Below, in pieces: positions 17,001 to 20,083 of a stretch of DNA of 20,083 nt (position 1 is its first letter; each line of letters opens with the position of its first letter). Both the position numbers and the translations under genes were made by a program. The notes below the pieces were generated by a model. It was not told the origin of the DNA, searched no databases, and saw only the letters and a program-made list of their open reading frames with translations. Source of the DNA: Sphacelaria rigidula (taxonomy: Eukaryota; Phaeophyceae; Sphacelariales); contig CAXNAA020000571.1 in assembly GCA_964200075.2 (NCBI GenBank), positions 1 to 20,083 on the forward strand, written 5' to 3'.

Positions 17001-18956
17001 CTCGAGCACGCCTTCATGCAGTGTCACAAAAGCCACGTATTCCACACCTGGCGGAGGTGAGAACCGCGCGTGATACAAGGGCCATGTCGTATCAGGGGAC
17101 AATATTTCCTTCCAACGCATTGCGCAGCTGCAGTACTCCATAGTATCTTCTAGCGAAAATCACACCGTTTACACGCGACCTACAACAGAACCCCTTCCGT
17201 AAAGTCGCCGAATTCCAATATTTTCTGGCCATATATGGTGAATTTGATGCGTTGTGACTGCATTCCGTGCTGATGCGTGCTTCGCCGACACATGCCGCAC
17301 CAGTGCAGGGGATCAACCCTTTATCCGCACATGGCGGCGAATGTGCATACCGTATAATTGAATACGCCACGGCGTCACATGGATTGAATACCTGGATACA
17401 ATACAAGCGGCAGAACTTTCTACAGTACAACATGTCGAAATAGTAGTCTAAATCTAAACGTTCCAGCAAGAGACAAATAGTCGATGAATGTATATGCAGC
17501 GTCTTCGCGGATTCTGCATTGGAACCGAAATTCTCTTTTTGCTCTTCGCCTCTGCCAATCAACCAACGTCGCACCAGACGCTACGAAGAGGCCACAGGCA
17601 ATCGCAAGTCCAACAAGGGCCAGATGAAGCTGGTGGAATACTCCCCTCCAGCGGCACAGCCGAGCCTATGGAAGCGGGTCCGCACCTCGAAGCGATCTCT
17701 GTTGCTTTTCACGCGGGACAACCCCGTGCGTGAACTGTGTCGGTGGATTACATCACCCTCTCTCGGCCAAATTATCCCGCAGTTCCACACAAGGGGTGGT
17801 ACATCCGACATGGACCGTCGCGTTTCCAGCGGCAGCGTTAACACAGCGATCAGCAGTATTGGCAACGGAGGTTCCGTTAGGGGTAGTGGTGCCGGGGGCT
17901 GGGGGGGAGGTTCTGTGGTGCAGCAGGGGGGCATACGAAAGGGGAGCTCATCAAAGAGCGGAGGACGAGAGCAGAGCGCACGAACGCTTAGTTGCTGGGA
18001 TAAGTTTATTTTCGAAAGGCCGAGGGTGCATCGTTTTGCGCGATATCTCTGGGAGCTCGCGATGTCTGTTGCCGTTCTGCTTACCATGATTGGCGTATCT
18101 TTTGACGTGGAGTTGTTGACGGGCCGCATGTCACGGGCTGGCATGTCGACGGAATGGCTTGTCGTGGAGAACATTGTGCTCGTCATGTTTTGCCTGGAAG
18201 TACTGATGTTGTGTGTTGCCGACGGGCTGTTTTTTCTCCCCAATGCGTATTTAAGAAAACCTGTGCATTGCGTTGATTTTGTTGTGACAGTGGTGTCTGT
18301 GGTGCGTGTGATGGCCTTTGACGGTGAGCGGTGGGATGACTCTCGAGCTATTTGTATGCTGAGGGCTGTCAGAGGGCTACGAGCGCTGCGCCTGATCAAG
18401 GTAAGATGTTAATTGGAGGTTACCTTACTGTCCCTGAGTGTGGCGCTACTTTGCGGATGGAGCGTTGGGCACACCATTTCTACGTTTTCACCGCAGGCTA
18501 CGTCGACAGTTCCCGACGATTGTGACCCGAAACGAGTGTGGTCCATGGCCGTATCTGCCAATTACGCGAGGTTGCAGCGCCGAGTTTCCAACGGGGTACG
18601 TCGAGGTCGCATAGGCACTGGCTGCTGTTAATTTTCTTGGGTAGGAGCAACTTAACTGTGACTCTGCTGACCAATAGTCAGGTCGACTACTAGCTGCGAA
18701 TGAGATTAATGAGTTTATTCAAGTGCACACGCCTTGACGACCTGTGTTTTACTCGCTGGGGCATAGGCGCTACTCGTACTTGAGTGGCAAGAGACACGCC
18801 TAGTTCATTTCAAGTATTTTTAACGTGCAGGTGCTGTGTGCGGCAGAAGGGCTTGCCCGTGTGCTGGAAGCTATTCGCTCTTCGGGGAGGGCACTCTGTC
18901 TGGCCTTTCTCATCACTCTATTCTTCTGGATGCAGTTCGCCATCATGGGCCAACAG
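4729..18956 (+). CDS. four-domain voltage-gated cation channel alpha subunit, partial (14 exons)
   Basis: The exons join in phase to about 1020 residues with the plan of a Cav/Nav-type pore-forming subunit. Such proteins sit in a membrane and pass Ca2+ or Na+ on depolarisation. Domain I has S1-S6 with S4 arginines and a pore reading SLDGW. Domain II has S1-S6 with a five-Arg S4 and a pore reading TGNLW. The II-III linker is Ser/Gly-rich. Domain III is visible through S5. Exons: 4729-5065, 5337-5475, 7818-7915, 8440-8677, 8986-9111, 10376-10567, 11182-11424, 12890-13033, 13961-14074, 14843-15031, 16536-16620, 16852-17056, 17578-18400, 18831-18956. The N-terminus, domain III pore/S6 and domain IV are missing. 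Family membership is secure; the subtype is not. Filter residues Asp (I) and Asn (II) differ from the Glu of classical Ca2+ channels, so calling it a calcium channel would be inference. Confidence 0.9.
5066..5336 (+). other. intron 1 with TA microsatellite
   Basis: GTGAGT donor and ATTCAG acceptor. A TA dinucleotide tract with one interruption lies at 5172-5199. Nothing else is recognised. Confidence 0.85.
5172..5199. repeat. TA microsatellite
   Basis: About 28 bases of alternating TA, broken once by a G. It lies within intron 1 and is likely to vary in length. Confidence 0.95.
5337..5475 (+). CDS. channel exon: domain I S3 and S4
   Basis: The exon follows ATTCAG, completes the Trp codon of the previous exon, and codes 46 residues. 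S3 reads VDFIVVLESVTSMILDAL. S4 reads LRALRVLRPLRAV with Arg at every third position, the voltage-sensor signature. RVLRPLR is a typical domain I S4 ending. The exon ends YIQQ at CAG|GTTCGT; this donor lacks the usual A/G at +3, but the next exon joins in phase 0 and continues the family alignment without a gap. Confidence 0.9.
6412..6432. repeat. poly-C / poly-A run
   Basis: Eleven C followed by ten A, within intron 2. Prone to length error in sequencing. Confidence 0.95.
6855..6925 (+). mobile_element. tRNA-derived SINE-like unit D
   Basis: An A-box-like GCGCTCAAGTGGTT (6858-6871) and a B-box-like GGGTTTGAATCCC (6906-6918) lie at tRNA-like spacing. A D-arm can be drawn (CTCA/TGAG), but the 3' end GGCACGA has no partner at the 5' side, so the acceptor stem is absent. 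The sequence beyond is A-rich (GAGAAAAAACGATCACC) and resembles GAGAAAAAGTCTGG downstream of unit A, which hints at a shared tail. Confidence 0.4.
7818..7915 (+). CDS. channel exon: domain I S4-S5 linker and S5
   Basis: Starts after TGTGCAG with VKLLFETVISAFRVV, the S4-S5 linker helix, followed by the hydrophobic S5 (NTLLFCVGCALLFFGNVG). The 26 residues from VIS to NVG match the linker-to-S5 length in animal Cav channels. It ends two bases into a Gly codon at a GTGAGT donor. Confidence 0.88.
7916..8439 (+). other. intron 3
   Basis: GTGAGT donor and GTGTCAG acceptor at 8439. An earlier in-phase acceptor (GCCGACAG, 8334) exists. Using it would add 35 residues that do not align with the family. 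No other element is recognised. Confidence 0.6.
8440..8677 (+). CDS. channel exon: domain I extracellular loop and pore helix start
   Basis: Codes the Cys-rich S5-pore turret: TCWADVFENTC near the start, then CGLGYTCPDGYKCL, a motif type common in domain I of four-domain channels, then NYGVTGYYDIWHAWLQ, which leads into the pore helix (compare the family pattern NxxxGxTxFDN). The Cys pairs probably form disulfides. The start at 8440 places the first Cys at the same distance from the S5 end as in animal Cav channels, so I prefer it to 8335. The NNT and NTS stretch offers possible N-glycosylation sites. The donor CAG|GTGTAT is weak but in phase. Confidence 0.8.
8678..8985 (+). other. intron 4
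   Basis: GTGTAT donor and TTTAACAG acceptor with a T-rich stretch before it. No repeat or exon is recognised inside. Confidence 0.8.
8986..9111 (+). CDS. channel exon: domain I selectivity filter and S6
   Basis: Codes 42 residues. AFQVVSLDGWQQVM is the pore helix and filter; Asp at 9007-9009 takes the place of the filter Glu of Ca2+ channels and matches the Asp of domain I in Nav channels. After a short loop, S6 reads VYFLVLMILGSVLLVS. The last Ser (9109-9111) stands where the family usually has Asn. It ends at TCT|GTGAGT, phase 0, and S6 finishes in the next exon. Confidence 0.92.
9112..10375 (+). other. intron 5
   Basis: 1264 bases, GTGAGT to CCTCAG. Short frames (for example 9845-10162) lack channel motifs. 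No defined repeat is recognised. Confidence 0.7.
10376..10567 (+). CDS. channel exon: end of domain I S6 and I-II linker
   Basis: Starts MFPAVISTKLE, completing S6 (family pattern LxLAVIxxxF), and passes into a highly charged helix, AAIEREEERKRKEIEQG, likely to extend S6 into the cytoplasm. In animal Cav channels the beta-subunit binding helix lies in this linker, but I see no clear motif for it. Later residues include a basic patch (RKGTHAKKG) and end at DEIA with a GTGAGA donor. 64 codons, phase 0 on both sides. Confidence 0.88.
10568..11181 (+). other. intron 6 with degenerate telomere-like repeats
   Basis: From about 10582 to 10711 the sequence repeats forms such as CCCTAGCC, CCCAACTCTAACTCTA and CCCTAAGCC at irregular spacing, resembling a decayed CCCTAA array. 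No terminal inverted repeats are seen. The rest is unremarkable. Acceptor TCGGTCCAG at 11181. Confidence 0.55.
11182..11424 (+). CDS. channel exon: I-II linker and domain II S1
   Basis: 81 codons. The linker (VIERLAAVRRGQVTQKQEEE, Pro-rich PRLPPGTPFP) is followed by the pre-S1 helix SLANRLRKSIQLE and S1 GPLSILVYTVTFINALVLCL. Asn in FINALV fits the conserved S1 Asn. The following acidic stretch (ADAEES) is the S1-S2 outer loop. Donor CAG|GTGGGT, phase 0. Confidence 0.88.
11425..12889 (+). other. intron 7 with a CGAAA-type simple repeat
   Basis: 1465 bases, GTGGGT to CCCGACAG. Near 12770-12820 lies an A-rich simple repeat of AACGAAACGAAACG type. TTGGTTCGTTGG and ATTCATTCATCC stretches lie at about 12520-12560. 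No exon is needed here, as S1 joins directly to S2. Confidence 0.7.
12890..13033 (+). CDS. channel exon: domain II S2 and S3
   Basis: 48 codons after CCCGACAG. S2 reads LDDVFTVFFVLEMMLKLG with the conserved acidic residue and Lys of the gating-charge transfer site. The link GLLGPAAYFADYYNMFD is typical (YFxxxxNxFD), and S3 reads FTITWLGLCEIIFQ. It ends CAG|GTACAG, phase 0. Confidence 0.92.
13034..13960 (+). other. intron 8 with interstitial telomeric repeat
   Basis: 927 bases, GTACAG to CTGCCCAG. It contains the CCCTAA array at 13195-13230. The remaining sequence has minus-strand frames (13480-13773, 13807-14094) that I regard as chance. Confidence 0.7.
13195..13230. repeat. short interstitial telomeric repeat (CCCTAA)
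   Basis: Six consecutive units, the first three each with one change and the last three nearly perfect, read CCTAAC TCTAAC CCCAAC CCTAAC CCTAAC CCTAT. Unlike the arrays at 1480 and 14290, the inverted-repeat ends of the 215-bp element are absent, so this is either a lone array or an element remnant. Confidence 0.85.
13961..14074 (+). CDS. channel exon: domain II S4
   Basis: 38 codons after CTGCCCAG. TARFVTGSRVIRIFRIARVL continues RLATLGRL. Arg occurs at five successive third positions (R V I R I F R I A R V L R), a full voltage-sensor S4. It ends NPSPQ at CAG|GTGAAA, phase 0. Confidence 0.92.
14075..14842 (+). other. intron 9 holding MITE copy 2
   Basis: 768 bases, GTGAAA to CTTGCAG. The 215-bp element at 14231-14445 takes up more than a quarter of it. 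Nothing else is recognised. Confidence 0.75.
14231..14445 (+). mobile_element. MITE-like element with internal telomere-like repeats, copy 2
   Basis: Inverted repeats of about 36 bp close both ends (GTAATGCGTGAGAGGACCGC on the left, mirrored on the right with 3 mismatches in 36). The interior has about seven TTAGGG-type units (14287-14334), followed by a palindromic TCCCTGCAGGGA. It is the same length (215 bp) as copy 1 at 1357-1571, is inverted relative to it, and aligns end to end by eye without net length change. It lies wholly within intron 9, so it would be removed by splicing. Confidence 0.8.
14843..15031 (+). CDS. channel exon: domain II S4-S5 linker, S5 and turret
   Basis: 63 codons after CTTGCAG. 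VDFARMVGIFMSSLPWILNI is the S4-S5 linker and S5 start, followed by YAVLLLLMYTFSVLGMQFFG, which ends in the family form (GxQxFG). The turret is short and His/Asp-rich (DTHTHEDN), then FNYRSFGK leads into the pore helix. Donor AAG|GTGAAC, phase 0. Confidence 0.92.
15374..15549. repeat. imperfect foldback (inverted repeat)
   Basis: The left arm (15374-15404) begins AGACTTTTCCGGAAATTTTT and the right arm (15519-15549) ends GGAAAAGTTGGAAAAGTCT. Each is about 31 bases and they are reverse complements with gaps, enclosing about 115 bases. It could be the remnant of a small inverted-repeat transposon. No second copy was noticed in the window. Confidence 0.45.
16013..16060. repeat. TTTA-rich simple repeat
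   Basis: A T-rich tract with repeated TTTA/ATTC units in intron 10. Confidence 0.8.
16536..16620 (+). CDS. channel exon: domain II pore helix and filter
   Basis: Codes AVITILDLLTGNLWSEVLF and ends ...RATHQQ plus one base. The TGxxW core marks the filter; the residue that is Glu in Ca2+ channels (TGExW) is Asn, codon AAC at 16569-16571. At the 3' end no GT donor gives the right phase. CAAG|GCGAGT at 16620/16621 leaves one base, exactly what the next exon (two bases then an open frame) requires, so this exon uses a GC donor. Confidence 0.88.
16621..16851 (+). other. intron 11, GC-AG type
   Basis: 231 bases, beginning GCGAGT and ending AATACAG. GC-AG introns are a known minor class handled by the major spliceosome and need a strong match around the donor; CAAG|GCGAGT fits that. 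Confidence 0.8.
16852..17056 (+). CDS. channel exon: domain II S6 and start of II-III linker
   Basis: Two bases complete a Gly codon, then GIAFYVLWLMLSRWLVVAMV and VTVFFY form S6. The family Asn in the second half of S6 is replaced by Ala (16905-16907), and Arg follows Ser where a Gly-Asn is common. After S6 comes a charged segment (RIDVDTEEYLKIVARNSMRS) and a His-rich end (HKSHVFHTW). It ends two bases into an Arg codon at GTGAGA. Confidence 0.88.
17057..17577 (+). other. intron 12
   Basis: 521 bases, GTGAGA to CGCACCAG. No repeat or exon is recognised. The minus-strand frame at 17092-17574 has no visible domain. Confidence 0.75.
17578..18400 (+). CDS. channel exon: II-III linker and domain III S1-S4
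   Basis: This 823-base exon is much larger than the others and codes 274 residues. The first 140 or so are cytoplasmic linker: a basic segment (NRKSNKGQMK), then a Ser/Gly-rich low-complexity stretch around 17820-17970. Domain III follows: S1 LAMSVAVLLTMIGVSFDVEL, S2 LVVENIVLVMFCLEVLMLCV, S3 CVDFVVTVVSVVRVM, and S4 CMLRAVRGLRALRLIK with Arg/Lys at every third position. Donor AAG|GTAAGA, phase 0. The minus frame opposite (18399-17581) is a shadow. The large unsplit exon contrasts with domains I and II, whose S1-S4 are each spread over two or three exons. Confidence 0.9.
18401..18830 (+). other. intron 13
   Basis: 430 bases, GTAAGA to ACGTGCAG. Nothing is recognised inside. Confidence 0.8.
18831..18956 (+). 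CDS. channel exon: domain III S4-S5 linker and S5
   Basis: 42 codons after ACGTGCAG. VLCAAEGLARVLEAIRSSGR is the linker, with AIRSSG like the AIRTIG of animal domain III, and ALCLAFLITLFFWMQFAIMG is S5. The family pattern GVQLF would begin at GQQ, where the recognisable coding stops. The end is uncertain: CAACAG|GCATGT (a GC donor) keeps phase 0, while GGCAT|GTTTGA is a weaker GT donor. Reading on soon enters the TA microsatellite. Confidence 0.75.
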
Positions 18957-18970
18957 GCATGTTTGATGAG

Positions 18971-18974
<4 letters not shown>

Positions 18975-19002
<28 letters not shown>
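18975..19002. repeat. TA microsatellite
   Basis: Fourteen uninterrupted AT units just downstream of the domain III S5 exon. Confidence 0.97.
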
Positions 19003-19006
<4 letters not shown>

Positions 19007-19234
19007 AAGCACGATATGCACCATTCGACTCACGTCTAATGCTTGAGTAGAAGAATTGCTGGCCGACTTGAAAATATTGTTCGTCGGCACCGTGTAAATG
19101 ACCCATGAACCTGGTGAATCGATGTCCGTGTTTGACTGTGTCCTTTGACTGTGTCCTTTGGCCGTGTTTTTTTACTTTGTCCGAGCCTTCACCCCCTTCC
19201 ACGTGTGGGGGGGGTGTTGCATTGTCGCACAACC

Positions 19235-19835
19235 TCCGTCTGGGATGTGGATATCCCTCTGGTATATCCATCTGGGATATAGACGTCCATTTGAGATATC
19301 AGCGTCCCAGATGGACGTCCATCTGGGATGACGATTTGAGACGTCCACTTGGGATATCCACTTGGGATATCCGCTTGGAATATCCACTTGGAATGTCAAT
19401 TTTGGGGGGTTTACCTGGGATGTCCATTTGGGATGTGCATCTGGAATGTGGATATCCCTCCAGCATATTGATCTGGGATATTGACGTCCATTTGAGATAT
19501 CAGTACCCCCTATTGACGTCCATCTGGGATGACGATTTGGGACGTCCCTTTGGGATATCCATTTGTGATGTCCATGTGGGGTGTTCAGTGGAATGTCGAT
19601 TTTGGATATCGATTGGGATGTGTATCTGGGTATCTGGAATGTGGAAATCCCTGTGGGATGTCCATTTGGGATATTTTTCGGGGATGTCCATTTGGGATGT
19701 GTATCTCGGGTGCGGATATCCCTATGCACATCCCAGATGGATATCCCAGGTCGCCATCCGTATCACAAACGGATACCTATCTGGGATCCGGTACCTATTC
19801 CAGATGGACGCCAAACAGGGATAACCACATCCCAG
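19235..19835. repeat. minisatellite with TGGGATATCCAT-type units
   Basis: Units of about 12-16 bases built on TGGGATRTCCATYTGGGA repeat through about 600 bases. A larger period is visible: GTGGATATCCCTC recurs at 19247 and 19448, with a diverged form (GTGGAAATCCCTG) at 19641, so higher-order blocks of about 200 bp exist. Toward the right end units appear inverted (CATCCCAGATGG). Because the unit lacks stops in several frames, both strands carry long open frames (19105-19824 +, 19729-19172 -), which read as repeats of IWDVHLG and of WTSQMDIP type. Confidence 0.9.
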
Positions 19836-19973
19836 ATGGAGGTTTCAAAGTGATGAAAAATAGTGGTACGTGTTAATTCTATGGGAACCCTCCTCTCCGT
19901 CCTCGTGTGCTCCGTCTCGAAAGGGATGCGTGGTCAATGGTCAAGTGACTAAGGCAAGCAACAGGTGAGTACG

Positions 19974-19985
19974 CCCCCCCCCCCC
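19974..19985. repeat. poly-C run
   Basis: Twelve consecutive C shortly after the GTGAGT at 19965. Confidence 0.95.
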
Positions 19986-20083
19986 GTAGCATGGTGATGC
20001 ACCCATGAGGCTGTGTAAAAGCCGTGGCTGTCTCTGGGAGTGGCGTCACCAGAAAATAAAGCAACTCATTGTAGGCTGTCATC

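Larger units (their letters stand above)
18957..20083 (+). other. intron or gene remainder after domain III S5, repeat-filled
   Basis: It contains the TA microsatellite (18975-19002), the GGGATATCC-type minisatellite (19235-19835) and a C12 run (19974-19985). The domain III pore and S6 are not recognisable here. One weak exon candidate is 19864-19964: it is open after an AATAG, is in the right entry phase, contains two Cys and ends at AACAG|GTGAGT, but it has no pyrimidine tract upstream and no family motif. Confidence 0.6.

Noticed and set aside
17581-18399. 272-codon minus-strand open frame
   Set aside because: It lies exactly opposite the domain III channel exon, whose S4 and membrane segments are unmistakable.
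19105-19824. Long + strand open frame (239 codons) and the minus frame opposite
   Set aside because: Both are made of minisatellite units; the repeat unit simply lacks stops, and there is no start or splice context of note.
1-20083. Prokaryotic features such as operons, CRISPR arrays or insertion sequences
   Set aside because: Coding is split by spliceosomal introns and no spaced direct repeats of CRISPR type are present.

Overview
The window looks like intron-rich nuclear DNA from a eukaryote with TTAGGG-type telomeric sequence. There is no prokaryotic operon layout, ribosome binding site or CRISPR array. One large gene on the + strand dominates (about 4729 to beyond 18956). I read it as a four-domain (24-TM type) voltage-gated cation channel alpha subunit of the Cav/Nav superfamily. 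It is split into at least 14 exons by introns of about 230 to 2300 bases. The recognisable exons were joined by splice consensus, reading-phase agreement and family alignment. They give about 1020 residues: domain I (S1-S6), domain II (S1-S6), a long Ser/Gly-rich II-III linker, and domain III S1-S5. The pore and S6 of domain III, all of domain IV and the N-terminus are not recognisable here. The 3' part must lie beyond the right edge or in unrecognised exons, and the N-terminal exon(s) lie upstream. A brown alga or another intron-rich stramenopile would fit the channel type, the intron load and the TTAGGG arrays. That placement is inference from general features, not from a match.

Left part (1-4728): a probable first exon of a divergent minus-strand gene of unknown function (1078 down to 781), with a weak possible second exon. 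The rest is intergenic and repeat-rich. It holds one copy of a 215-bp terminal-inverted-repeat element that carries telomere-like repeats, and a cluster of tRNA-derived SINE-like units, two of them head to head around a perfect 18-bp palindrome.

Middle (4729-18956): channel exons in order, with introns that hold a second copy of the 215-bp element in opposite orientation (14231-14445), interstitial telomeric repeats (13195-13230), another tRNA-like unit (6855-6925), AT microsatellites and a foldback sequence (15374-15549). One intron (16621-16851) uses a GC-AG splice pair, fixed by reading phase. A second GC donor is likely at 18957.

Right part (18957-20083): the intron after domain III S5 holds a TA microsatellite and a roughly 600-bp minisatellite with a higher-order period near 200 bp, open in long frames on both strands. 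One weak exon candidate precedes a good donor at 19965.

The main biological point is the channel. The selectivity-filter position is Asp in domain I and Asn in domain II, where classical Ca2+ channels have Glu. The S6 Asn conserved across the family is Ser in domain I and Ala in domain II. It could be a four-domain channel with non-canonical permeation and gating. Domains III and IV are needed before its ion selectivity can be guessed.
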